From contig CAYSQJ010000001.1 of the NCBI GenBank assembly GCA_964433345.1, positions 620,001 to 684,000 of the forward strand: a stretch of 64,000 nucleotides of DNA. The letters are read 5' to 3'. Source of the stretch: Ga0077527 sp964433345. GTDB taxonomy: Bacteria > Pseudomonadota > Gammaproteobacteria > Burkholderiales > SG8-41. A program made the translations under genes and the position numbers. The notes beneath the pieces were generated by a model. It searched no databases. It saw only the letters and a list, made by a program, of their open reading frames with translations, and had not been told where the DNA came from. Shown in pieces: positions 24,718-32,837 of this stretch; position 1 is the first letter of the stretch, and every line of letters begins with the position of its first letter.

Positions 24718-25791
24718 ATGGACCACTGGCGCGTCATCGACACCGGCCTGCGGCCCGCGGCGCAGAACATTGCGCTGAACCGCGCGCTGCTGGAGGCGCG
24801 CCAGGCCGACGAGATTCCGAGCACGCTGCGTTTCCTGCGCTTCACGCCATCGGCGCTGCTCGGTTACCACCAGAGCGCCGAACAGGAGCTCAATCTCGAT
24901 TACTGCCGCGAGCAGGGCATAGCGGTCCAGCGCCGGATTACCGGCGGCGGCGCGATCTATTTCGACGAAACCCAGATCGGCTGGGAGCTCTACCTGCACA
25001 AGCGCGAGCTGGGCACCGCCGACATGCAGCTCATTTCGCAGCGCATCTGCCATGCGGCAGCGACCGCGATCAGCGCGCTCGGTGTCGATGCGCGTTTCCG
25101 ACCGCGCAACGACATCGAGGTCGACGGGCGCAAGATTTCGGGCACCGGCGGCGCCTTCGACGGCGACGCGCTGATGTTCCAGGGCACGCTGCTGATCGAG
25201 TTCGATGTCGAAAAAATGCTGCGCGTGCTGCGCATCACCGCCGAAAAGCTGTCGGACAAGGCCATCGCTTCCGCGCGCGAGCGGGTGGCCAACCTGAAGG
25301 ACCTGCTCGGACACCGGCCGGATGCCGCGCAGATCCGCGGCAACATGGTCGAGGCCTTCGAGAGCGAGTTCGGCGTAGAGTTCAGCGAGGGCGACCTGAC
25401 GCTGACCGAGCAGCAGCGTTACAAGGAGGCGCTGCGCGAAATCGATCATCCGGACTGGGTGGGGCTGGTCAACCGTCCTGCGGCCGACATGCCTATCCTC
25501 GAGGCGGCGCAGAAATTTGCCGGCGGCCTGCTGCGTGCCGCGGTGATTTACGACCTGCACACCCGCACCATACGCCAGGTCTGGTTCACCGGAGACATGT
25601 TTATTCAGCCGCGGCGCACCGTCGCCGATCTCGAGGCCGCGCTGCGGGACCTGCCCGTCGATCGCCTGGAGCAGCGCGTCAATGCTTTTTTTGCGGATCG
25701 CCGGGTCGACATGCTGACCTTGAGTCCGAGCGATTTCGTCACCGTGGTGCGGCTGGCACTGAAGCAGCCGCTGCTGGCATCCGCCCCGTGA
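24718..25791 (+). CDS. sLpl(AB), sHdr-associated lipoate-protein ligase
   Basis: 357 residues: a ligase domain fused to a C-terminal accessory domain. The substrate-binding RRITGGGAIYFD is at residues 72-83, and the catalytic Lys lies in VDGRKISGTGG (near 139). Residues about 255-357 are an LplB-like C-terminal module (FAGGLLRAAVIYDLHTRTIR). It loads lipoate or octanoate onto the LbpA carriers. Its TGA overlaps the GTG of lipT (GTGA), so the two are co-translated. This type is specific to the sHdr lipoate pathway. Confidence 0.87.
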   Translation: MDHWRVIDTGLRPAAQNIALNRALLEARQADEIPSTLRFLRFTPSALLGYHQSAEQELNLDYCREQGIAVQRRITGGGAIYFDETQIGWELYLHKRELGTADMQLISQRICHAAATAISALGVDARFRPRNDIEVDGRKISGTGGAFDGDALMFQGTLLIEFDVEKMLRVLRITAEKLSDKAIASARERVANLKDLLGHRPDAAQIRGNMVEAFESEFGVEFSEGDLTLTEQQRYKEALREIDHPDWVGLVNRPAADMPILEAAQKFAGGLLRAAVIYDLHTRTIRQVWFTGDMFIQPRRTVADLEAALRDLPVDRLEQRVNAFFADRRVDMLTLSPSDFVTVVRLALKQPLLASAP

Positions 25792-26867
25792 ACGGGCGCG
25801 AATGTGATGTGCTGGTGGTCGGCCTCGGGCCGGGTGGAGGTGCGGCCGCAACTGCGGCAGCGGCTGCGGGCCTGAGCGTGATTGCAATCGACCGCAAGCG
25901 CGAAATCGGTGTTCCGGTGCAGTGCGCGGAATTCATTCCGCTGCCGCTGTCACGTCATGCGATGGCGCCCGGCGTGCTGGCGCAGCGCATTTCGGGCATG
26001 ACCAGCGTGCTGCCTTCCGGAACGGCAGTGGATACGCCCTTCAGCGGCCTGATGGTCGACCGTGCCGCATTCGATCGCGAACTGGCTGGTGCCGCTGTTG
26101 CGGCGGGCGCCACAGTAGAGGCTGCAACGAGTCTCGTAGGACTGGATGCCAATACGGGGACGGCGCGCCTGCGCGGGCCCGCCGGCGAATCGACGCTGCA
26201 TTATCGCGTGCTGATCGCCGCCGATGGTCCGCATTCGACGGTGGCCCGGCTGCTCGGACTGACGCCGTTGCAGACCGTGAATACCCGGCAGTACACCGTG
26301 CCGCTGCTGCAGCCGTTTGACGACACCGACATCTGGCTGTCGCCGGACTATCCCGGCGGTTATGCCTGGCTGTTTCCCAAGGGCGATCGCGCCAACCTCG
26401 GCCTCGGCATGGATCCGCAAGCCAGTGAGGACATGAAGACGCCGCTCGACCGCCTGCATCGCGAACTGGTGGCGGAGGGCAGGACGGGCGCCGACATCCT
26501 CGCGCGCACCGGCGGCGCGATTCCGGTCGGCGGATTGCGCGATGTCCTCGTCGCAGGCAGCGTCTTGTTCGTCGGCGATGCCGCGGGACTGACCCATCCG
26601 GTGACCGGTGCGGGCATTTCCGCGGCGGTGGCCAGCGGTGAAGCGGCCGCTGCCGCGGCGCGTTCATGGATGGACGGTGATGCTGCGGCGCTGACGGCTT
26701 ATGCTGAAGACATGACCGACCAGTTCGGCGAAGCGCTCAAACGCGCGGTGTGCCGGCGTGCGGAGTTGATGCGCATCCGCAACGCGCCGGCTTTTGCGGA
26801 CGATGTGACGCATCGCCGCGGCTGGATCGCTTTTGACGAATACTATCGTGCACCGCTAACCGCGTGA
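25788..26867 (+). CDS. lipT: LipT, FAD-dependent oxidoreductase of the lipoate assembly pathway
   Basis: 359 residues of the geranylgeranyl-reductase-like flavoprotein family. The FAD Rossmann motif GLGPGGGAAATAAAAAGLSV is at the N-terminus, a conserved middle segment is LIAADGPHSTVARLLG, and the second FAD motif is VLFVGDAAGLTHPVTGAGIS. In sHdr clusters LipT lies with lipS1, lipS2 and sLpl and is proposed to supply electrons for lipoyl formation. The GTG start overlaps the ligase stop. The exact reaction is inferred from co-occurrence. Confidence 0.82.
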   Translation: MNGRECDVLVVGLGPGGGAAATAAAAAGLSVIAIDRKREIGVPVQCAEFIPLPLSRHAMAPGVLAQRISGMTSVLPSGTAVDTPFSGLMVDRAAFDRELAGAAVAAGATVEAATSLVGLDANTGTARLRGPAGESTLHYRVLIAADGPHSTVARLLGLTPLQTVNTRQYTVPLLQPFDDTDIWLSPDYPGGYAWLFPKGDRANLGLGMDPQASEDMKTPLDRLHRELVAEGRTGADILARTGGAIPVGGLRDVLVAGSVLFVGDAAGLTHPVTGAGISAAVASGEAAAAAARSWMDGDAAALTAYAEDMTDQFGEALKRAVCRRAELMRIRNAPAFADDVTHRRGWIAFDEYYRAPLTA

Positions 26868-26875
26868 GATAAAAA

Positions 26876-27379
26876 ATGTCAATAAAATCAAATACTTATA
26901 TTCTATTCTTGGCGCTACTCTGCGCCACGGCTCCGGCATCAGCCCAGGACGCGACCTTCGCCACCCGTTCGCTGACGCCGGAAACCGCCTTGAAGGCGGC
27001 GCAGACCGCACTGAAAAAATGTCGTGACGACGGTTTCCAGGTGGCGGTGGCCATCGTCGACCGTGGCGGACTGGTGCAGGTGTTGCTGCGCGACCGCTAT
27101 GCCGGTCCGCACACGCCGCGCATGGCGACCGACAAGGCCTGGTCTGCAGTGACCTTCCGCACCAACACCGCAGACCTCGACCGCGTGACGCAGCCGGGGA
27201 TGCAGCAGCACGGCATCCGCCAGCGCCCGCGTGTGGTGACGGTGGCGGGCGGCATGATGATCGAAGGCGCCGGCACGCTGCTCGGCGGCATTGGTGTTTC
27301 GGGTGCGCCCGGCGGCGACCGCGACGACGTGTGTGCCGCGGCCGGCATCGCGGCAATCCGCGACAGCATCGAATTCTGA
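26876..27379 (+). CDS. HbpS/GlcG-like (DUF336) exported protein
   Basis: 167 residues with a signal peptide (MSIKSNTYILFLALLCATAP...ASA). The DUF336 core follows: ETALKAAQTALKKCRDDGFQ, VAVAIVDRGGLVQVLLRDRY and GGIGVSGAPGGDRDDVCAAA. Family members bind haem or act as small redox or glycolate-linked proteins; many are periplasmic. It sits between lipT and lipS2, 8 bp after lipT, so it is co-transcribed with cytoplasmic lipoate genes although it is exported. The 5' end is AT-rich, unlike its neighbours. Its role in the pathway is unknown. Confidence 0.78.
   Translation: MSIKSNTYILFLALLCATAPASAQDATFATRSLTPETALKAAQTALKKCRDDGFQVAVAIVDRGGLVQVLLRDRYAGPHTPRMATDKAWSAVTFRTNTADLDRVTQPGMQQHGIRQRPRVVTVAGGMMIEGAGTLLGGIGVSGAPGGDRDDVCAAAGIAAIRDSIEF
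26879..26899. promoter_or_regulatory. Putative IHF-type site at the HbpS-like start (copy 3)
   Basis: TCAATAAAATCAA then ATACTTAT. It contains AATCAAATACTTA, an exact fit to WATCAANNNNTTR. It is 19/21 identical to the site at 11468. It lies within the first codons of the gene and may reflect signal-peptide codons rather than a binding site. Confidence 0.3.
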
Positions 27380-27404
27380 GAGACTGAAAGAAAAAGGGAC
27401 CGCC

Positions 27405-28538
27405 ATGGACACGCCCATTTCCGACGAAGTGCAGCCGATCCGCTTCTACCGGCCTGACTACCACATCAAGACGCCGCAGATGCGCTCGCCGGAGTACGTG
27501 CAGATGAGCACCGCGGCGGCGATCACGCTGGGGCTGATTCCGGGCAAGATGCATCGCACCTCGTGCACGCACTGCCTGAACCTGCTGGTGACCTATCCCG
27601 AGGGTTGCCGCGCCAACTGCGCCTACTGCGGGCTGGCGCGCCACCGCGAGGAGGCGCGCGACTACGCCGACCGCAATTTCATCCGCGTCGACTGGCCGAC
27701 CGCGCGCTACGACGAAGTCATCGAACGGGTGAAGGCGGGTAGCGACCGCGGCCAGTTCGAGCGCATGTGCATTTCGATGATCACCCATCCGAACTCGAAT
27801 GACGACACCTTCGTGCTGCTCGAACGCTGGACGCGCGAAGTGCCGCAGGTGCCGGTGTCGATCCTGTCCAACCCGACGACGCTGGAGAAGGATGATCTCG
27901 TGCGCATGCGCGAACTGGGAGCCGATATTTTCACGGTGGCGCTGGATGCGGTGACGCCGGGAATTTTCGAGCGTACCCGCGGCAAGGGCGTCGACAGCCC
28001 GCACAAGTACGAGCATTACTGGCGCGCGATCGAATGGGCCGCGGATGTCTACGGCCCGGAGAAATTCGGCGCCCACCTGATCTGCGGCATGGGTGAGACC
28101 GAGCGCGAGATCCTCGAGGTCGCCCAGCGCATCCGCGACATGGGCGGGCACAACCACATGTTCGCGTTCTTTCCCGAGCGCGGTTCGCTGATGGAGGACT
28201 GGCCGGCGGTTGACCGCGGGCAGTGGCGGCGTGTGCAGCTCGCGCGCTACATCATCGATTACGCGGGCGGCCATTTCCGCGACATGCGTTTCGACGAGGA
28301 CGGGCGGGTTGTCGATTTCGGCCTGCCGCAAGCGAAGCTCGAAGCGCTGATCAATGCCGGCACGCCCTTCCGCACCTCGGGCTGCCCCGGCAAGACCGAC
28401 GACGTCTCGGCCTGCAACCGGCCCTACGGCGATTCCAGTCCGACCGATATCCTGTCCTTTCCCTTCGCCCTGAAAAAACGCGACATCACCAAGGTGCGGC
28501 GCCAGATTGACGACGAGGACGTCAAGGCCGGGCTGTAA
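27405..28538 (+). CDS. lipS2: LipS2, radical SAM lipoyl synthase component
   Basis: 377 residues. The cluster motif is CRANCAYCGL (Cys 68, 72, 75; CX3CX2C), with extra upstream Cys at 54 and 57 (CTHCLN) and a C-terminal Cys pair (SGCPGKTDDVSACNRP) that may bind an auxiliary cluster. Barrel segments include VSILSNPTTLEKDDL and GAHLICGMGETEREILE. LipS2 works with LipS1 to insert sulfur into the octanoyl chain of LbpA. The ATG at 27405 follows AAAAAGGGACC. The HbpS-like gene separates it from lipT. Confidence 0.88.
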   Translation: MDTPISDEVQPIRFYRPDYHIKTPQMRSPEYVQMSTAAAITLGLIPGKMHRTSCTHCLNLLVTYPEGCRANCAYCGLARHREEARDYADRNFIRVDWPTARYDEVIERVKAGSDRGQFERMCISMITHPNSNDDTFVLLERWTREVPQVPVSILSNPTTLEKDDLVRMRELGADIFTVALDAVTPGIFERTRGKGVDSPHKYEHYWRAIEWAADVYGPEKFGAHLICGMGETEREILEVAQRIRDMGGHNHMFAFFPERGSLMEDWPAVDRGQWRRVQLARYIIDYAGGHFRDMRFDEDGRVVDFGLPQAKLEALINAGTPFRTSGCPGKTDDVSACNRPYGDSSPTDILSFPFALKKRDITKVRRQIDDEDVKAGL

Positions 28539-28567
28539 GGCTGCCTGCCGCCGGCCGACTGACCGCC

Positions 28568-28978
28568 ATGAAAGACATCCGCATCGTCGATGCCGGCGCC
28601 CTGAAAAACGAACTGGCGAAATACAAAAAGGGCAAGAAACTCGACATCCGCCTGTTCAACCAGGTCGCCCGGCTCGCCTGGCTCGGGAAAATCGTGCTCT
28701 GCCCGCTCGACCCGGAAGACCCGGCGTGCAAGGCTTGGTTGCTCCACCTGCAGCCGCCAGAGGGACTGGTGGCTGAAATCATCCGCGTCGACGAGGACCT
28801 CAACGGCATGCCTTTTGCGTCGCAGATCCACATCCTCGATGCGGAGCAGGGCGCGCACCTGGCGGATATTTTCCGTGAAGGCATGGCGCAGCGGGCACGT
28901 GACCTCGAAGCACTGGCGCAGCGCGATTTTTATTTCGAGAAGTATTTTTCCCCCGCAGGAAAGGAAGGGCCGGCTTGA
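28568..28978 (+). CDS. Unknown protein of the lipoate/sHdr cluster
   Basis: 136 residues; I recognise no family. It is soluble, with a mixed composition and two Cys (CPLDPEDPACKAW near residues 46-55). The N-terminus is Lys-rich (KNELAKYKKGKKLDIRLF) and the C-terminus helical (LADIFREGMAQRARDLEALA). It is 29 bp after lipS2, and its TGA overlaps the TTG start of the next ligase-fold gene, so the two are probably a functional unit. Confidence 0.7.
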   Translation: MKDIRIVDAGALKNELAKYKKGKKLDIRLFNQVARLAWLGKIVLCPLDPEDPACKAWLLHLQPPEGLVAEIIRVDEDLNGMPFASQIHILDAEQGAHLADIFREGMAQRARDLEALAQRDFYFEKYFSPAGKEGPA

Positions 28979-29850
28979 GTGCCGCCCGTCTCCTCGACCT
29001 CGGCTTGCTGCAGCCGGCGCGGCTGCACGCCAGTTATGCCGGTATCGCCGGAGCGGCGAATCCCGACAGCGAGCCGGTGCTGCTGTGGGCGCGTGCGACA
29101 GCCCACCTCAGCCTGGGGCAGAGCCAGAGCGCGGCCTGCGAGCTGGTGGCGAATCCCGGGGTGCCGGTGCTGCGCCGGCCGCTGGGCGGCGGCATGGTGT
29201 GGATCGACGAGCAGCAGTGCATTCATGTTTTCATCGTGCCGCTGCGCCGCGCGCCGCGGCGACCGGCGGAGTGGGCGGCCTGGGGTCTGCGGCCGGCAAT
29301 TTCGACCTTTCGTTCCTTCGGCCTCGATGTCGAGCGCCGCGGGGAAGACCTGTGGCTGCACGGCCGCAAGATCGCCGGCAGCGGCTCGGCGACGCTGGGT
29401 GCTTGCGCGGTGTTTGCATCGAGTTTCCTGCTGCATTTCCCGCGCCGGCGTTTTGCCCGCTGCGTTGCCGGCTCCGCGGGATTTCGCGATTGGCTGGATG
29501 CGGGACTGGCCGCGACGCTGACCGACTGGGCGACGCATGCGCCGGTCCCTGCCGTGGCCGGGCTGCGGGCGCGCTTTGCCGCGGCGACCGAGGAAGCTTT
29601 CGGCTGGAAGCTGCATGCCGATGTGGCGGGCGTGGAGGAATCAGCAGCGATCATCGTGGCGGAATCCGAAATCGGGGATGATGAAGAAGGCGACAGTGGC
29701 AGGCGCAGCGTGCCCGGAGGCATCAAGCTCAATCGTGAATCGCGACTGGTCGAGCATCGACGCGGCGCCTGCCTGGTGCGCGAGCTGGTGGTGCGCGGCA
29801 TGGTGGCGCGCCGCGCGGTGATGCCGCTGGAACAGGGGGTGTGTCGATGA
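28975..29850 (+). CDS. Second BPL/LplA/LipB-fold ligase-like protein
   Basis: 291 residues with the lipoate/biotin ligase-transferase fold: RRPLGGGMVWID (residues 67-78) and the catalytic-type Lys in HGRKIAGSG (Lys 132). It lacks an LplB-like C-terminal domain and differs strongly from sLpl(AB) 3 kb upstream. The C-terminal 60 residues are charged (GDDEEGDSGRRS). A TTG start overlaps the preceding stop, with AAAGGAAGGG upstream. It could be an octanoyl transferase or amidotransferase acting on one of the two LbpA proteins. The substrate is not known. Confidence 0.72.
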   Translation: MSAARLLDLGLLQPARLHASYAGIAGAANPDSEPVLLWARATAHLSLGQSQSAACELVANPGVPVLRRPLGGGMVWIDEQQCIHVFIVPLRRAPRRPAEWAAWGLRPAISTFRSFGLDVERRGEDLWLHGRKIAGSGSATLGACAVFASSFLLHFPRRRFARCVAGSAGFRDWLDAGLAATLTDWATHAPVPAVAGLRARFAAATEEAFGWKLHADVAGVEESAAIIVAESEIGDDEEGDSGRRSVPGGIKLNRESRLVEHRRGACLVRELVVRGMVARRAVMPLEQGVCR

Positions 29851-30518
29851 ACAGGGAGAAATTTCGCGGGGGGCGCAGGCGCTGGTTGCGCGGCGCCGCC
29901 GCCGTGTCGTTGGCGGCCGGCATGCTGCAGCTGCGTGCCGCTCTGGCAGCCGGTGCGCTGCCGCCGGGCGTGGCCCGCTTCAAGGGGGATGTGCGCATCA
30001 ACGGCAAGCCGGCGGAGCCCGGACAGCGGGTGGCGCCGGGCGACGTGATTGTCACCGGGCGGGGTGCCGAACTGCTGTTTGTCGCCGAGCGCGATGCCTT
30101 CCTGGTGCGTGCGAACAGCCGCATCGAGTTCGGTTCGGCAGCTGCGCGCGGCGCGGCAACAGTGCTGCGCGTGCTGACCGGCGGCCTGTTGTCGGTGTTC
30201 GAATCCGGTGCGCGGCGCGAGATCCGCACCACGACCGCGACCATCGGCATCCGCGGTACCGGGGTCTATGTCGAGATCGAGCCGCAGCGCACCTATGCCT
30301 GCACCTGCTACGGCGAGGCGGTGCTGACGCCCGTCGATGACCCGGCATCCGCGGAAACCGTGCGCACCATTTACCACGACCAGCCGCGCTACATCTACGG
30401 CAAGGGCATGCCCAACATGATGGAGGCGGCACCGGTGATCAATCATACCGACGCCGAGCTCTACATGATCGAGGGACTGGTCGGCCGCTCGCCGCCGTTT
30501 TCCGACTCGCGGTACTGA
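29847..30518 (+). CDS. Tat-exported FecR-domain protein
   Basis: 223 residues from the ATG at 29847, which overlaps the previous stop (ATGA). The N-terminus has a twin-arginine type signal (RGGRRRWLRGAAAVSLAAG). The core is a FecR domain: GVARFKGDVRINGKPAEPGQ, ANSRIEFGS, LLSVFESGARREIRTTTATI and GIRGTGVYVE. Two Cys (YACTCYG) are conserved-looking. FecR domains sit in anti-sigma or envelope sensor proteins; here there is no sigma factor next to it. The role in the sulfur locus is unknown; export to the periplasm is the firm prediction. Confidence 0.78.
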   Translation: MNREKFRGGRRRWLRGAAAVSLAAGMLQLRAALAAGALPPGVARFKGDVRINGKPAEPGQRVAPGDVIVTGRGAELLFVAERDAFLVRANSRIEFGSAAARGAATVLRVLTGGLLSVFESGARREIRTTTATIGIRGTGVYVEIEPQRTYACTCYGEAVLTPVDDPASAETVRTIYHDQPRYIYGKGMPNMMEAAPVINHTDAELYMIEGLVGRSPPFSDSRY

Positions 30519-30521
30519 CCG

Positions 30522-30902
30522 ATGGCGCAGCCGACGGTTGCCTCGCGGCTCGAGCGCCGCCTGGTCCTGATCAGCAGTGATGCAGCTCTCGGGGCAACAC
30601 TGCGCGCGGCCTGCCCCGCGGACTGGCAGTTGCAGCAGACCGCGGATGTCGCGGCGCTGGGCGGTTTTGCCGACATCCTGCAATACCGGTTCCTGCTGCT
30701 CGACCTCGAGGACGCGGCTCTCGATCCGCTGGATGTGATCGACACGCTGCGGCGGGAACTGATGCTGAATATCGCAATCATCTGCCTCGGCGGCGATCCG
30801 GCGCTGCGTGACGCGGCGCGACTGGCCCGTGCCGACCGGTTTTTCGGGCGCGACGAGGCTGTCGATGTGATGCTGCGCTTCTGCGCGCAGTACGACTGGT
30901 AG
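30522..30902 (+). CDS. Receiver-like hypothetical protein
   Basis: 126 residues resembling a degenerate response-regulator receiver domain: RRLVLISSDAALGATLRAAC (first strand and helix), FLLLDLEDAALDPLDVIDTL (the phospho-acceptor strand, with acidic residues), and AIICLGGDPALRDAARLARA. The conserved C-terminal Lys is not clear. It starts 3 bp after the FecR gene and converges with the DUF4126 gene (4 bp gap), so it ends the sHdr transcription unit. Function is not assigned. Confidence 0.6.
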   Translation: MAQPTVASRLERRLVLISSDAALGATLRAACPADWQLQQTADVAALGGFADILQYRFLLLDLEDAALDPLDVIDTLRRELMLNIAIICLGGDPALRDAARLARADRFFGRDEAVDVMLRFCAQYDW

Positions 30903-30906
30903 CGGT

Positions 30907-31506
30907 TCAGCGCTGCGGCGCGCCGGCAAGTCCGCGCAACGCGGCCACAATCCGCTTCACGCCCCGCCACAGTTTCGGCAGCAGCCACAGCGCGGCGATG
31001 ACGAACAGGGCAAACAGCGCGAGGAACAGCAGCGGGTATTGGAAAGCCACCCACAATGCGCCCAGCGCCAGCGTGTCCTCGGTGAACGAGGCCAGCCAGT
31101 TGCTGACGGGTTCGGGCGAGGTGTTGATCAGCGCGCGGCTGCCGGCCTTGGCAAAATGCGCACCGGCAGCTGCGGTGCCGCCGAGCAGGGCCGCGGCCCA
31201 GGCCAGGCCCGGATCACCACCGGCAACCGCGGCTGCGGCGAGCAGTGCGCCGCCGGGAATGCGGATGAAGGTATGCAGCGCATCCCACAACGTGTCGACG
31301 CCGGGGATCTTGTCGGCGAAAAATTCGGTGAGGAACAGCAGCCCCGAGATCGCGATCACCCAGGGATGCGCGAGTAGTTCGAGATCGCCGGGCAGGACAT
31401 ACATGCCCGAGCGGTGCAGCAGACCGAGGCAGAACACGACTGCGTAGAAACGCAGTCCGCTGGTCCAGCCGAGGCCGGTGATCAGGGACAGGGTCAGCGG
31501 ATCCAT
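30907..31506 (-). CDS. DUF4126 family membrane protein
   Basis: 199 residues with about five membrane helices: LTLSLITGLGWTSGLRFYAV, PWVIAISGLLFLTEFFADKI, GLAWAAALLGGTAAAGAHFA and a C-terminal LLFLALFALFVIAALWLLP. This matches DUF4126, an inner-membrane family of unknown function. It starts with ATG at 31506 and lies 57 bp after the MFS gene on the same strand. Confidence 0.82.
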   Translation of the reverse strand: MDPLTLSLITGLGWTSGLRFYAVVFCLGLLHRSGMYVLPGDLELLAHPWVIAISGLLFLTEFFADKIPGVDTLWDALHTFIRIPGGALLAAAAVAGGDPGLAWAAALLGGTAAAGAHFAKAGSRALINTSPEPVSNWLASFTEDTLALGALWVAFQYPLLFLALFALFVIAALWLLPKLWRGVKRIVAALRGLAGAPQR

Positions 31507-31548
31507 GTGGCGAGTCTAGCAGCGCAGCGACGTCGTCGAGGGATGGCA

Positions 31549-31569
31549 ATAAGTTATTGTTTTTATTGA
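31549..31569. promoter_or_regulatory. AT-rich 21-bp motif, imperfect IHF-like site (copy 4)
   Basis: ATAAGTTATTG followed by TTTTTATTGA, between the MFS stop and DUF4126. On the minus strand AAACAATAACTTA is one mismatch from the IHF consensus, beside an A-tract. It is 18/21 identical to the motif at 26879. Confidence 0.3.
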
Positions 31570-32810
31570 ATAATTTTAAGTCTCTGGTAGATCGGTCGCA
31601 ACGCGGCGCGCAGCGCCGGCATACGCCGCCACAGCAACAGGGCCACCAGGGTGCAGATGGCGCCGCCACAGGCCAGCGTTGCCGGCGCACCGATGATTTC
31701 CGCGAGTGCGCCGCCGGCGAGGCTGCCGATGGGGAACATGCCGAGGAAGGCCATCGAGAACAGGCCCATCACGCGGCCGCGCATGCGGTCATCGACGATG
31801 GTCTGGATCATCGTGCTCACCGACATGCCGTTGACGACGATGCCGAAGCCGGTGACGGCGATGGCGGCGAGCGAAAGCGGCAGCCAGGGCGACAGTGCAA
31901 ATACGGTGACGCCGAGGCCGGCTGACAGCGAGGCGAAGGTGATCCAGCGCGTCAGTCCGCGCACGTCACGGCGCGAGGCCAGCGCGAGCATTCCGATGAC
32001 GCCGCCGCAGCCCGCAGCAGCCATCAGAAAGCCGAGCAGACCGGCGCCGCCCTCGAATACCTCGGCAGCGAAAATCGGCATCAGTGTCTGGTAAGGGGTG
32101 ACCATGAAGCTGACCGTGGCCACCATCGGCAGCAGCCAGCGCACGGGAACCAGGGTCCAGGCATAGAGCACGCCCTCGCGCAGCTGGTGCCAGGGCGATT
32201 CTCCGGAGGGCGTCAGCTTGCGCGGCGCAATGGTCATCATCAGCACCGTGCCGACGATGAAGGCCTTGCTCAGCGCATTGACGACGAAGCAGAAGGCCTC
32301 GGTGGAGACCGCGAGCAGTCCGCCGGCGACGGTCGGGCCGATCATGCGGCCCGCGTTCTGCATCAGCGCGTTCATTGCGATCGCGCTCGGCATGTCCTCG
32401 CGCGGCACCATTTCACTGGTGAAGGTCAGCCGGATTGGCGTGTCTATGGCGTTGATGATGCCGGCGAGCAGGGCCATGACCACGACATGCCAGACTTCGA
32501 TCAGGCCGGTGTAGGCGAGCAGTGCCAGCACCACCGGCGGCAGCGCCGACAGAGCCTGGGTCAGCAGCAGCAGCTTGTAGCGGTCGAAGCGGTCGGCCCA
32601 CAGACCGCCGAAGGGGGCGAGTACCAGGATGGCAATCTGGCCGGCGAAACCGGTGACGCCGAGCAGCCAGGCGGATTCGGTCAGTCGGTAGACCAGCCAG
32701 GCCATCGCGATCTGCTGCACCCAGTTGCCGATGATCGACAGCGTCTGGCCGCAGAAAAAAAACTGGTAGTTGCGGTGGCGCAGTGCGCGCAGCGTGTGCC
32801 TGAAGTCCAT
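31563..32810 (-). CDS. MFS transporter (EntS/DHA3-like exporter)
   Basis: 415 residues, about 12 membrane helices. Family signs are the N-terminal FRHTLRALRHRNYQFFFCGQ, the loop-2 motif GGLWADRFDRYKLL, and the middle NALMQNAGRMIGPTVAGGLL; the second half repeats the layout (GRVMGLFSMAFLGMFPIGSL). This subgroup resembles enterobactin-exporter-like permeases; the substrate cannot be read from sequence. It starts 27 bp after valS, so it may be co-transcribed with it. Confidence 0.85.
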   Translation of the reverse strand: MDFRHTLRALRHRNYQFFFCGQTLSIIGNWVQQIAMAWLVYRLTESAWLLGVTGFAGQIAILVLAPFGGLWADRFDRYKLLLLTQALSALPPVVLALLAYTGLIEVWHVVVMALLAGIINAIDTPIRLTFTSEMVPREDMPSAIAMNALMQNAGRMIGPTVAGGLLAVSTEAFCFVVNALSKAFIVGTVLMMTIAPRKLTPSGESPWHQLREGVLYAWTLVPVRWLLPMVATVSFMVTPYQTLMPIFAAEVFEGGAGLLGFLMAAAGCGGVIGMLALASRRDVRGLTRWITFASLSAGLGVTVFALSPWLPLSLAAIAVTGFGIVVNGMSVSTMIQTIVDDRMRGRVMGLFSMAFLGMFPIGSLAGGALAEIIGAPATLACGGAICTLVALLLWRRMPALRAALRPIYQRLKIIQ

Positions 32811-32837
32811 GGTGCCGCGGCGGCGCGCGGGGCGGCC

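Noticed and set aside
24124..25887. 587-codon minus-strand open frame
   Set aside because: Antisense to lipS1 and the ligase gene; no family features.
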